The translations under genes and the position numbers were made by a program. Below the pieces are notes generated by a model. It worked only from the letters and a program-made list of their open reading frames with translations. It searched no databases and was not told the origin of the DNA. A stretch of 64,000 nucleotides of DNA from Leptodontidium sp. MPI-SDFR-AT-0119. Taxonomy: Eukaryota; Ascomycota; Leotiomycetes; Helotiales; Leptodontidiaceae. Shown in pieces: positions 1 to 10,278 of the stretch. The stretch is from positions 5,642,001-5,706,000 of the forward strand of contig JAHLEZ010000001.1 of the NCBI GenBank assembly GCA_020726505.1, in the 5' to 3' direction. Each line of letters begins with the position of its first letter. The first letter of the stretch is position 1.

Positions 1-1
1 G

Positions 2-247
2 GCGTGGTCGGAGCGCGATTGGGCGGATAGTGAATTCGATAGCGATGATCCTGAGGCGCTGGCTGAGAAGGAGAAGGAGAAGGGAAAGAGGAACTCGACG
101 GGTGCGGAGGGCTGGAATTGGACGGAGGCTATTGCGGGGAGGGGAGCGGGCGCTGGGGCGGTTAGTCCGAAGGGGACGGATAGGGCTGAGATTGAGAGGT
201 TTTTGGGGAAGGGGAAGGGGAAGGGGAGGGAGAGGGAGGGTAATTAG
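2..247 (+). CDS. 3' end of an unidentified protein-coding gene
   Basis: An open frame runs in from the left edge and stops at TAG 245-247, giving the last 81 residues of a protein whose start lies outside the window. The tail is very charged: an acidic patch (DSEFDSDDPEALAEKEKEK), a Trp-rich patch (GWNWTEAI), then a Lys/Gly/Arg/Glu end encoded by repeated AAGGGG units. I do not recognise the family. G-rich third positions and an uninterrupted frame up to the edge suggest coding, but the low complexity makes this uncertain. Confidence 0.5.
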   Translation, partial: AWSERDWADSEFDSDDPEALAEKEKEKGKRNSTGAEGWNWTEAIAGRGAGAGAVSPKGTDRAEIERFLGKGKGKGREREGN

Positions 248-1383
248 TTGTAGAGAGGGGGAAATGAGTTGGTGGGTGAGCTGATGGGATACGGTGGATA
301 GGTATATACACGAATGACTTTAGCGAGCGAGCGAGTAAGTGAATAACATATTGAAGATAGATAGATAGAATGATAATAAATAAATAAATTCACTGATTAA
401 TCTTATACACCATCTCAACTTATCTACGTTGATTGGGAATGGCGAGAGAAATGGTTGGAGGGGAATGGGAAGGGGAAGGGGAAGGGATGTAGAGGTAGAA
501 CTTAGAAGTAGAGGTAGAAGTAGAGAGAAAGGAAAGATACAAATGAAAGAAATAATGAAGGGGGTACTTTGACGAAAATTTAAGACGGACGGGAGGGACT
601 CTGCATGTGCGTGTGACAGATAGGCTTCATTGCATGTCAAGACCCGCTATCTTTCCATCTTTCCGTATTTTCAACCATGTATCAACGTCTCACGGGTCAT
701 ATACTCATATACACATTTAAGATTGCAGAGAAATGTAACAAAACAAGAACTCTTCATTGTGTTTATATATAGTTGAAAGAACAACAAAAGTATCGATATC
801 GACATTGGGTATCACGGTATTCTAGACCCTTTCCTAACCTGACCAGACCCGACCTCTGAGCCAACGAACTACCGATCCCGATCATCACGGGCGACGTGTC
901 GCTTGCCTGGATCCCTTTCTTCATCGCTCCATCCAGTCCCTTTTCTGGCCCTCCAGTTTTGCCCAATCGCAGTGTATATCCCATCCCAACCTAGGTATCC
1001 TTCCCTCGACCCCAAGACCGTGCAGCGTCGTAAAAACATCATGTAAATAGCAATGGCGAGCGAGATACTACATACATAAATAAATAAAAAGGATGCTGCG
1101 CCGAGATATATATATGTACAACCCGACCGGAAAATAAAGGCGACAGCCACCTAGGGAAAACAAGCCAATGGAGGCCAAGCGGAGTTTCCTCACCAGCGGA
1201 AGGCGGGGTGAGGTAGCGAATATGCCTCAAGAACATACGAAGCGCACCCACAACGATGCAACCCTCACCTTGACCCCTGGACCCTATGTGCAGGAGGAGT
1301 AATATCTCCGGTCGTTTTCCCCGTCCATAGGAGAGCCACACCGATGCGGGGAGATTCATCAGCAGTTGCTGCGATCTAAGTGC
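248..1383. other. Intergenic, between two convergent genes
   Basis: This should hold the 3' UTRs of the partial plus-strand gene and of the minus-strand C2H2 gene. It contains short GAGC, ATAA and AAGGGG tandem tracts (about 325-390 and 465-490). No convincing coding frame was seen. Confidence 0.6.
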
Positions 1384-2358
1384 TCAAGATCTATATTGGG
1401 ACTCGGCAGCAATCGCAGCAAGTGCATCCAGTCCATTTTGAACAGTTTCACATCGAGGTGTGATTGGAGAGCCATAATAGGCCGTTGATGCGGAGGGGCT
1501 TCCATACGATGTGAATGCCGGCTGTTGCTGAAACAATGCCGGGTCTACAGGAAGTAGCTCCGTCGAGGCGTTTGTATTCCTACTCGAAGGACGACTCGAT
1601 CGGCTATCTGTCGAGAAGCTATTCTTGCGCACGCCGGAAGGTATCGTGAGAGATCTGATGGCGGCATTCTTCTGGGCAGCCGACGAGCGAGATCGCTCTT
1701 TGGTGTGAGTCTCGAGATGCTGCTTCATGTTGTCGCCGCGGGTGAACTTTTTCTGACAGCCTTTCCAGGTGCACACGACTCCCTTCTCGGCGGTGTGAAT
1801 TTTCGAGTGACGTGAAGCATGACCGGAGGTGGTGAAGGTCTTGTCGCAATTATGTGTGTCTCTATGACGGCAAGGATATCTCTTTGGTCCTCGTTCTTGT
1901 GGACTCCGGCTTTGGTAGGATTCTTCATCGTACAGATGTGGTTCTGGGTAGGATGTCCGCTGACTCGAATATGGGTTTGGGATGGACATGGAGTACTGAT
2001 GACTCGGATAGTCGTCCATTCGTGGTAGTGCTTCACGGTAGTCGTACTGTGGTTGACTCTTATACGACGTATACGAAGTTGGTCTCCCGAAGTCTTTCAA
2101 AGAAGTAGGCGTGATTGGAGACAGCGGGTCGTTGGTGTTGTTGGAATCAAAAGAATCTGCGCGGACAAGGTCTGGGATATGTGGAGAGGAAGTGCGGCTT
2201 TGTGTGGACATAGCGGAATTCGATCGTACCATACTCGAGCCGTCGAATGCTGAGTAAGTGGATCTGAAAGCGCCATCCTGTCCTGCCGGCTCGTCGTTGA
2301 GAAGGGAGACCTTCCGACCTGAAGAGTCCCGGGCTTGCATTCTTGGCCTTGCTGTCAT
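1384..2358 (-). CDS. C2H2 zinc-finger transcription factor (Nrg1/Egr2-like)
   Basis: A single exon encodes 324 aa starting at a true ATG (2356-2358) in context CACCATGAC. Residues 1-155 are Ser/Pro/Tyr-rich and look disordered, as in fungal regulators. Two zinc fingers follow: C163, C171, H184, H188 and C196, C201, H214, H218. The first finger has seven residues between its cysteines instead of two to four; the second is regular C-x4-C-x12-H-x3-H. The core words TTSGHASRHSKIH and FTRGDNMKQHLETH resemble yeast Nrg1/Nrg2 repressors and Aspergillus proteins annotated Egr2. A basic, Ser-rich linker follows the fingers. It is presumably nuclear and DNA-binding; target genes cannot be inferred. The upstream spacer of more than 5 kb fits a heavily regulated gene. 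The exact orthologue is uncertain. Confidence 0.85.
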   Translation of the reverse strand: MTARPRMQARDSSGRKVSLLNDEPAGQDGAFRSTYSAFDGSSMVRSNSAMSTQSRTSSPHIPDLVRADSFDSNNTNDPLSPITPTSLKDFGRPTSYTSYKSQPQYDYREALPRMDDYPSHQYSMSIPNPYSSQRTSYPEPHLYDEESYQSRSPQERGPKRYPCRHRDTHNCDKTFTTSGHASRHSKIHTAEKGVVCTWKGCQKKFTRGDNMKQHLETHTKERSRSSAAQKNAAIRSLTIPSGVRKNSFSTDSRSSRPSSRNTNASTELLPVDPALFQQQPAFTSYGSPSASTAYYGSPITPRCETVQNGLDALAAIAAESQYRS

Positions 2359-2456
2359 GGTGATTTATTGTCCAGACTTTGAAACGCGAGAGGTGTAATG
2401 GGCGATGTTGACTCTTTTCCAAGCAGGAACAAGAGTTGTAAGTGACTGAGGTCGAG

Positions 2457-2491
2457 TGTTGATGTTGATGTTGATGTTGATGTTGTTTCGG
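2457..2491. repeat. Hexanucleotide repeat (TGTTGA)n in the regulator's 5' leader
   Basis: About five and a half copies of TGTTGA lie 100 bp upstream of the C2H2 start codon. In the minus-strand transcript they read as repeated ACATCA, so the unit would be in the 5' UTR. Confidence 0.85.
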
Positions 2492-2619
2492 TAGGAGCGT
2501 CAAGACGACGGATATATGTCCGGAGGAAGATGCGCAGTAGATGGACAATATCTATCTACACGGCAGCAAATGTCCAACGGCTGATTGATCAGTTTGAAGT
2601 GGAATGTGGTGTGGTTACT

Positions 2620-2642
2620 GGGTAGGGTAGGGTAGGGTAGGG
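2620..2642 (+). repeat. (GGGTA)n array, five GGG tracts
   Basis: Five GGG tracts are separated by constant two-base TA loops, a textbook G-quadruplex-forming pattern on the plus strand. It lies about 260 bp upstream of the C2H2 gene, on the template strand of that gene. The unit is a pentamer and so differs from the fungal telomere hexamer TTAGGG. Confidence 0.85.
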
Positions 2643-3132
2643 TCGAATGGTAGAGGGCGGAGGAAGTGATGGCGATGCAGCTGGGACTGAGGAGGGGAAG
2701 TGATTGATTGTAGTTGTACAGACTGGAGAGAAAAGGGGGAAGAGGAAGAGGAAGAGAAGCAAAAGGGAAAATATGGGATTCTGCCGATGTTATGGCATTT
2801 CCATGTTTTGGGGGTGGAGGGGAGGGAAGACAGGCAGGGCAAGTGCGACTGACTGACGCTGGTCCGGTCGGTACAGTACAGGCAGGTAGCGGCAATCTCA
2901 GTTTAGCTCGGGGGGTGGAGAAGGAGGAGGTGCGGTGCGGTGTAGTGTGGGTGCAGGGACAGGGGCATGGGCATGGGCAGGGGGCGTGGTGTGGTGTTGT
3001 GCTGTGATGCCCTGGTTGACTTGGATCCACTACTCGATTTACGAAGTAGTTCGAGACTGGGAGTAGCGGTGCAAGCACGCAGTGGGGGTTGCAAGTGAAC
3101 TAACTGAACAGGCAAGTTGCAGTAATTTACTT

Positions 3133-3256
3133 GTAGTAGTAGTAGTAGTAGTAGTAGCAGTAGTAGTAGTTACTAGTAGTGGTCGTGAAAAGAAAAGAGA
3201 AAAGAGAAAAGACAAGAACAAGAACAAGAACAAGAAGAAGAAGAAGAAGAAGAAGA
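3133..3256. repeat. Trinucleotide (TAG)n tract and purine (AAGAAC/AAG)n tract
   Basis: A TAG trinucleotide run with one CAG interruption (3133-3170) is followed by an almost pure purine block (about 3187-3256) made of AAGAGA, AAGAAC and AAG units. In the minus-strand direction this is a long pyrimidine tract, common in fungal promoters and 5' leaders. Confidence 0.85.
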
Positions 3257-4315
3257 GGCATCTTTTGTACAGAGAGAGTTAGAGCCAGGGGCTGTGGCTG
3301 TGGCTGTGTGGCAGTATCGGCTATCAGTCTTCCTCGTCAGTTCTAGGGTCATCGGCCCTGCTTACTTATTTGCTTACTTGCTTATACTTTTCCTCCGCAA
3401 AATCAGGGTAGACTTTTTAACTTCGCCGTCAAATATGCGTCAACTCATACTGTAGTGCCTCTTGATACTGTTGATACCGCGCAGTACACAGGGAAAAACA
3501 AGCTATTCTTGTTACAGTATGGGGGCAACCCATATCTTCCGAGTGAAAAAGAGCTCAGGCCGCTTGAAGCCAACGCAGGAGGACTAGCTGGCGATTGGCT
3601 GCTGATGTCAGGAGATGCTCTCCGCTAACTGCTCGTGCCACCAACTAACTCACCAACGGACCTTGCTGAACCCTGCTGAACCCCTATGATGTGAGTGGAA
3701 TGATTGATACCTGGTCGGGGGTAACAGCAGACACGGGAAGAGAGCAGGGGAGCGGAGGGAAACATGCTGATGCTCCGAGATGTGGCATGTCGTACCAGCT
3801 TCTGTGTGGCAGTTGAGGGTCATTTGTATGGCTGAAGAGGAAAGCCTCTCGGTGGTGTAAGGAAGTTTACAAACAATCCATCCCATGCCATGCCCATTCT
3901 TGAAGCCCCCTGCAACTATAGGGTAAAATCCGAATTCCAGGGAAATATGGAAGTGTTGAAATGAGGACATGACATACATGTCTTTCTTCATACGAGATAA
4001 AATCAATAGTTCACCATAGGTAAATAAAGCGCTGGCAATAGCAAATTACTTGCTGTAACAACGGTCGTAGCTTGGTTCTTGCATCTTCCTTGGAAAGCTG
4101 TATCTAAGCTGTAATAACCCACCACCTGCCCCGCTTCCGTGCGATCTCAGGGACTTCCAGGTTACCATCCTGCTGGTTGTGAGCGGAGAGAAAGCTCCTC
4201 AATATTATATCGTACGGCAATGTGGGATCACCCATCCATACAGACACACATAAGAGGTCCCCTATCTGGTCCAAAAGCCTGGAATCATCCAAGGAGCACA
4301 TGTTAAGCGTGGACA

Positions 4316-4361
4316 GACTCGACTCGACTCGACTCAATTCAACTCAACTCAACTCAACTCG
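4316..4361. repeat. Pentanucleotide repeat GACTC/AACTC
   Basis: About nine tandem five-base units, first GACTC and then AACTC, give a pure period-five tract in the spacer upstream of the C2H2 gene. Confidence 0.9.
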
Positions 4362-4412
4362 TCCGGCTCTCGTCGCCGGCTCCACTCGGTTAATAGTATC
4401 GACACCCGCGGG

Positions 4413-4440
4413 CACTGCACTGCACTGCACTGCACTGCAC
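4413..4440. repeat. Pentanucleotide repeat (CACTG)n
   Basis: Five and a half perfect copies of CACTG, only about 50 bp from the GACTC/AACTC tract and with the same period. Confidence 0.9.
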
Positions 4441-5000
4441 GTTGTTGTGCCAGTTTTCCCTGCATATGCCGGTGAGGACGGACAGGACGGACGGACGTCA
4501 AGGTTTGCGCTGCTTGGCGATCGCCCCTCTACTCGTCATTAATCGAAGGACGGAGAGTGGGCGGTTCTGTGAAGAAAAGCGTCCACTGCGAGAACAGCTG
4601 GACGCCAGCAGTCCGGTCAGAATGCAGCCCCAACTCTCAGATCGCAACTCAGATTGCAACTCAAATCGAAAATACAAAACCCCTCACCAGCTTCTATTTA
4701 AAATAAAAACAAAAGAATGGCCATCCCCTCACTTACAATCCAAAATTCCATCATTCCATCATTCCATCATCCTACACCCCCCAGTCCAGCCAGGCCTCTC
4801 ACAAGCGGGGAGACGGATATCGGAGACGTCTCCGGCCAAACATGCACTACTTACATTCCCGATCCCTCAACTTCTCGATCCTGCTACTCCGTACGGCGGT
4901 CCAGAACGTGGGCCATCCCAGGGTCCTTCTAGCACGGGCTCCTAGCGCAGAACTGGCCCGATGCAACCAGGAAAGATCAGCGCCTTGTCCTTCAACGGCA

Positions 5001-5023
5001 GGGCAGGGCAGGGCAGGGCAGGG
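5001..5023 (+). repeat. (GGGCA)n array, five GGG tracts
   Basis: Five GGG tracts with constant CA loops form a second G-quadruplex-type motif on the same strand as the one at 2620-2642. The motif is followed by GCATGTCC. It lies in non-coding spacer. Confidence 0.85.
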
Positions 5024-7746
5024 CATGTCCCACTGTGAGAGAGCCAGCCCCACTTGATTTGCTTATCCACCCAGCGCATCCACTTTCCTGGCCCCTTGTC
5101 ATGCATGTCCAGGGCACCTACTTCCTGTCCGTCCTGATCCACTGGATCCGGCAAGTTCTTCCTCACTTGCATTAATTAATTATCCTCGCTCTCGAATAGC
5201 CTCGCTTTCCTCTTCCCTTTCCCTTCCCTGCCCTGCCTTGCTTTGATACTCGATCGCTAACTACTTTACGTATCATACTATCATGCTGCCTCATGTGCCA
5301 GGCTCGGGCTCAGGGTCCACGGCAATGGGAGAGTTGAGGGAATTTCATACTTCCCCGTTATGATGCAATGCATATCTGGGGACTTTGTCACCTACCCATA
5401 CCAAAGAAATATAAACAATAGTAGACTCCAAACCAGCCCTCCCTCTCTCTACTAACTTCCAATCCATACGAATCTTCGCGCTCGCCAAACCCAAGAATTT
5501 ATTCTTCTGGGCATGGGCATTTCCTTCACAGCCTAACCCTCCAGGCATATCGTTATTATTCCCAGGAGAAAAGTCTCCGTCCCTCTCGTCTCGAGTCAAG
5601 AATTCCGATCTTGATTCTCATCCATCATCATCCAACCAACCAACAACCTTGACCCCTCCTTCTTTTCCCCCTTCAAGGAACTGTAAGTAAGTACGATACA
5701 CGCGCCAACGCGTCCACCCCAAGCAACCACAAAAAAAAAAAAAACATTAAAAACCATGACCTCATCCACAGAACAAAAGATCGGATTCCCAGCGCGGGAT
5801 CGAGATCTGAGTTAGGGGGAAAGTGGGAAAAAGTGGAGGTACGTACCCACCAAAGGGGGGTACCGAGACGATCTAATGCAACACTAAATGCGAGGAGGGA
5901 GCCTGACTAACGTAACGAACTAAATTTATAGTTGCTGAGCTTAACCTACCTGGGTAGGTATTGAGAAGTGAAGTGAAGTGTAGACGAGGCTAGGGCGAGG
6001 GATACTTGTTTACAGTCGAGACGTACAGTGAGTGTACCTAAAATAGAGGGGAGGATAGTACCCGACCTTACATCACTTCACGTACAGCAGTGCAGAACTT
6101 CCCGGATGAGGTACCGGTAGCTAGGTACTGTACTAACTACAAAACTCGTTATCAAATCATTTCATCTCAAAACCTTGGTTTACGGAAGTCTGGTTATGGT
6201 TCAGGTAAGGTACAGTACAGTACAAAACCTAGAACTCTTCCCCGATTATGTGGGCCGCCGCCGCCGCCAGCTGGCCTTGAGCTTGTCGGTTTGATGGATA
6301 GCTTGGACGAAAACGACTTGAACTTGGTCAAGGGAGATTTCGAGATTTCTCAAGCTATTGAGCGGTTGAGTTGTTAAGTCGGATGGAAACTAGTTGGATC
6401 GCTAGGTTGATAATTGACAAGGTACTAGATTGGGAAGGAAGCAGAAGGAGAAGGAGAAGAAGAGGAAACGAAGAAAGAGAAAGAGGGAAAACACAGAAAA
6501 GCAGATATTTGGTCTTTATGCTAATACAATAACCACACCTCGGATATCGATGAACCCCCCACCTACTCAACTCACAGCCAGACCAACTAAACCAACCATC
6601 TAGAGATAACTTCTCCTCCTCCTCCTCCACCACCATCCATATAAATTTACTTCCAGGGTATCTATCCATCATCCAGTATCCAACAAAACAAGCAAGCAAA
6701 TAAGTAGTCCGCTTCCTCCAACCTACTCATCCCCATATCATGCTAAAAGAGAGCAAAGAAAGAGACCATAACTATGCAGCTGCTATGATTAAAGTACCCA
6801 GGGATGGATGGATATTCTATTTTTAGAGGGCGTAAAAACAGTGAGCGAGGTCATGTCAGTATACTCGACAAGTGAGCGAGGCTGGATAGGAGAGAGCTCC
6901 GAAAGACCAGACTGACTGGGTTGACTGGCTGAGACTGGACATGACTTACTAGCTGGAGAGGTTAGGTAGAGTGAAGTGACGTGAAGATAACCCCTCGAAC
7001 CGAGCTGCACGAGTCCTTCCCGTGTCTCATCTTATCTCATCTGACCTGCAGGTAGATGTCTGACATGTCTTCAAGTCCAGGCCTACAAGGTTGGTTGGTT
7101 TACTCTCATCTCACATCACGCCTTAAGCGATGGGAATCTGATATCTGTTCCTAGATACGGATATGAGACGAGAGTGACATGTCAGAACCGAGAAGTTTCA
7201 CATTCGTCATCTAAAACACTAGAACAGATAAGTAAAGAAATGAGAGCACAAAATATTCTGTATACTCTCTACAGGCCTCAATAAATGTTAAATGGTCGGA
7301 CCAATTGGACACCAAGAACTGGTATCATCGCCGGGTGATTTGTCAGTCCACGCTCAAAGTCCCACTGGAACTGGTGACATTCAACATCTATTCCTGATTG
7401 AGGGTAGTATGTGTATGATTGATTACAAGCAGTATTACATTTTTGGTGATTTTGACTTAGAGTCTAGTACCTAATCAGCCGACATTTAGTCGTGTGATAT
7501 CCTATGTGTGACGTGGTGTTTTGAAAAGTGGAACGATAAAAACTCCATCGCTATGCCAAGGTCAAAAGTCATCATACCTCCCTCCCTTCCTCCCTTCAAA
7601 CTCGCACCAAGCTGAATAAGTAACCCCAAGGTATTTCATCCAAGTTTCCACCCAGGCCATGCGGGTTGATAACCAGCCTAGGTAGGTAGGTATCTCATTG
7701 CCTCGCGCTATACAACAAAAGAAATACGTACTTGAACAGTTTAAGC

Positions 7747-9514
7747 TCACATGAACTGTTCCAAGTTGGCCATCCCAGAAAAGCCATCGAAAAGATCACG
7801 CTTATTCGACGTGCTGGACGTGTCAACAGTCGTGAGGTTCAGATTACCAATCTCGCACCAGTTCTTGTAGTTCTATGCCAATAATTAGCCCGACACTTAC
7901 ATCAACAGTCAGGGGATTGTGGAACTTACTATACAACTCAAGTACTTGCACCAACTACAAGTTTTGCGATCCTGGTAAAAATTCCTCATCAGGAGAATGA
8001 ACACTACAAGCACGAAAACCAAACTCCCTGCTCTGACCAACCACCAAGCCCACCATAGTGGTTTTCGGCCCTTGAAGAAGCCAATGGGGTTCTTGACGAA
8101 ACCGGTGATGCCTGCATTGGGTTTGCCGCTGTCACTTGCCGTTGTGCGAACAACTGGTGTATAAGGGGGGTCGTCTTCCCCAGTACGTTTGCGCAAGGCG
8201 TTAGGCGAGTGCAGGATGCATATTCCGAGGACGATACCCATGAAGAATCCTCCAATATGAGAGAAGTTGTCCAGACCAGGCAGGAGCCCAAGACCAAAGG
8301 AAATGACAATGTCAAGCAAGATAAAGGCGAAGTCTTTCCATGGCGAAGTTCGATCTCCCCACGTGTAGAAGAGGTCGAGGAGATTGAGGGCGATGATCCC
8401 GAAAAGTGCGCCTGATGCTCCCGTGGAGGCGATTCCGGTTGCGGCAAAGTTTCCTCCAAGCACGAAGCCAAATATCCCAGAAGAGAAATAGACGAGAAAA
8501 TATCGGATCGGCCCAATAGCGATTTCCATCTCCTTTCCCAACGTCATCTGAAGTAGCATATTGAAGCCAATATGAATGAGCCCAGCGTGTAGGAAGATTG
8601 GTACGATGAAACGGAACCACTGATCGGGAGGATTCTCAAACTCATTGAGAGGTTCAGTCTTGTTTCCTGGGTAGACGGGATTTTGCTTTGTAGGCATATT
8701 AAAGCCGCAAAGTTCGGCCAGGGTGCAGTTCTGATTGTCATTGGAAGTTGTATCAGGACAAGGCCATAGGATAGGGCCGCCTGACTCTCGATTCTGAACA
8801 CCATCCACTGAATGCATACAAGGAACGAAACGAGCTCCCATATTGATCAGAACGTAAGGCGAGGGACCGATCATGGGGTTGAAATTTGGCTTGATTTCGA
8901 TTGGTGATCCGGTCAAGATGCCTAAATTTATTAGCAACTTTCCCTCACTCCTATCGCTTGTACATACCATTCTTTGCAATCTCTCCAATAAACACACCGA
9001 CCTGAACTGCTGTAAGGATATACGTGATCCAGGGTATTCTGCTTTTCCTATTCTTGAACATTCCGCTGATCCTATTCTTTTTCCGTCCCTCTTCGAGATG
9101 CGCTGGCGCAACAGGCGCATCATAGACATGATCCGTCGATACGTTGTCCTTGACAGGTAGTCCAGGATGGTCCTTTAGTGGTATGTTATCCTGGTATGAA
9201 TTTGAAGATTCGAGTCTGCCGGCCCCGCCTTGTCCATAATATCGTGTATCTTGCCCCAGGGTACTTTGGCTGTCAAAGCGGTTCGGAGTTTGCGATGCCG
9301 GGTAGACGTGATCGTCGAAAGGCGCCTCAAAAGGGGACACAGGGGATGTGATATCGTGTGGTCGTGTGGGAGCTTGAGTGTGATATGAGGGTGCTACCGA
9401 TGGTGCAGGAGGGGGGTATGGTTGTGCTGCTTGGGGGTTGTAGGATTGGTATGCGTTGTATGGTTGAGGGGTTTGCTGCCGTGATGACGGGTTGTAATAA
9501 TCGTTGGCTGCCAT
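7747..9514 (-). CDS. Rhomboid-family intramembrane serine protease
   Basis: Three exons (9514-8968, 8921-7930, 7872-7747) give 554 aa. The 46-bp and 57-bp introns have GTATGT/GTAAGT donors, and the first has a TGCTAAT branch site. Residues 1-130 are a cytosolic-looking Pro/Gln/Tyr-rich tail, followed by a basic RKKNR stretch and the first membrane helix. The rhomboid core carries HIGFN (H299, N303), the catalytic serine in GASGALFG (S352) and the partner histidine in SHIGG (H404), so the protease should be active. A Cys-rich end (CSWCKYLSCI, then NYKNWCEIGN) appears only after the last intron is removed. The long N-terminal tail recalls Aspergillus RbdA-type rhomboids rather than the short mitochondrial Pcp1. 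Substrates are unknown. Confidence 0.92.
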
Positions 9515-10278
9515 GGTGAACGAAGGTAATGCTGTGAGACAGCGGTTGTGGATCCTGGAAGGTCGTCGTCGTCGTTGGGCTGTTGGTATCTGATAGTTGT
9601 GAAACAGGAAAAGGAGAAAGGGTGTTGAAACGAGCGTCGGGCTGTGGTGATAATATGTTGAAGGAAGGGACCGCCAGATGGATTCTTGGCTTGAAGGCCT
9701 CTTCTCGTGAGCTGAGCGATCCTCGTCCGTTTGTCGTAATAGCGCAGGGCTGGGTAGGGCTGTGGGGTGGAGGTTGTGATGTTGGGTCTTGGGTGTGTGG
9801 TGTTGTTAGCAGTTGGTGTTCTGCACTGCCTGCACTGCCCCGTAGTTGTCAAAAATAGAGCCAGGGGTCCAGGAACGCCCCCGGTTTCAGGATTTCGCTT
9901 CCGAGACTAACCCGGCTGCTCGTCCTCGTTATACTAGTGTGAATCTTCTTTGTTTACTTGATGAAATTGGGTGAGAAGGAGGCTCGTACTTGGCTAGGAG
10001 ACTTGGAAAGCTTACTTTTATACGGGACGTAGATATTGCCTTTATCGCTCGCTGGCCTTGTGAATAGAGTTGTAGCCCTATGCATGATTTTTTGCGGTTT
10101 GATAGTGTGTGGACCTCTGACTCCGGAGACCTGGTTGGCTTCGTAATTGTGGTTCTAAGTGTAAGCTGCGTACACCACCCTCATTCTGTCTACGTTATTC
10201 ACAAATAGCCGTGTGTAAGTGGATTCACAAATCATATTCATAACATAATTTACATTTTATCACTATCCTGCTCATCCA
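9515..10278. other. Spacer: rhomboid promoter and lys4 3' UTR
   Basis: Both flanking genes are on the minus strand. The left part should contain the rhomboid promoter and 5' leader, the right part the lys4 3' UTR. The frames visible here are low-complexity Thr/Pro/His runs without a domain. Confidence 0.6.

Larger units (their letters stand above)
2359..7746. other. 5.4-kb spacer upstream of the C2H2 regulator
   Basis: No convincing gene is seen in this longest spacer of the window. The part near 2359 must hold the promoter and 5' leader of the minus-strand regulator; the far end (about 7100-7746) holds the 3' UTR of the rhomboid gene. In between are many simple repeats, mostly of period five (see separate entries, plus GAAGT repeats near 5964-5981 and GTACA repeats near 6210-6224), and CCTA/TAGG palindromic stretches near 5946 and 7680. 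Open frames such as 4442-4945 and 6090-6377 are low-complexity and lack recognisable domains. An untranslated RNA or further upstream leader exons are possible but cannot be shown. Confidence 0.55.

Noticed and set aside
2620..2642. Telomere-like GGGTA repeat
   Set aside because: The unit is a pentamer, not TTAGGG, and it is internal between ordinary genes; treated as a microsatellite with G-quadruplex potential.
6090..6377. 95-codon frame in the regulator's upstream spacer
   Set aside because: It has no domain, overlaps repeats (GTACA, CCG) and has no supporting splice or conservation signal.
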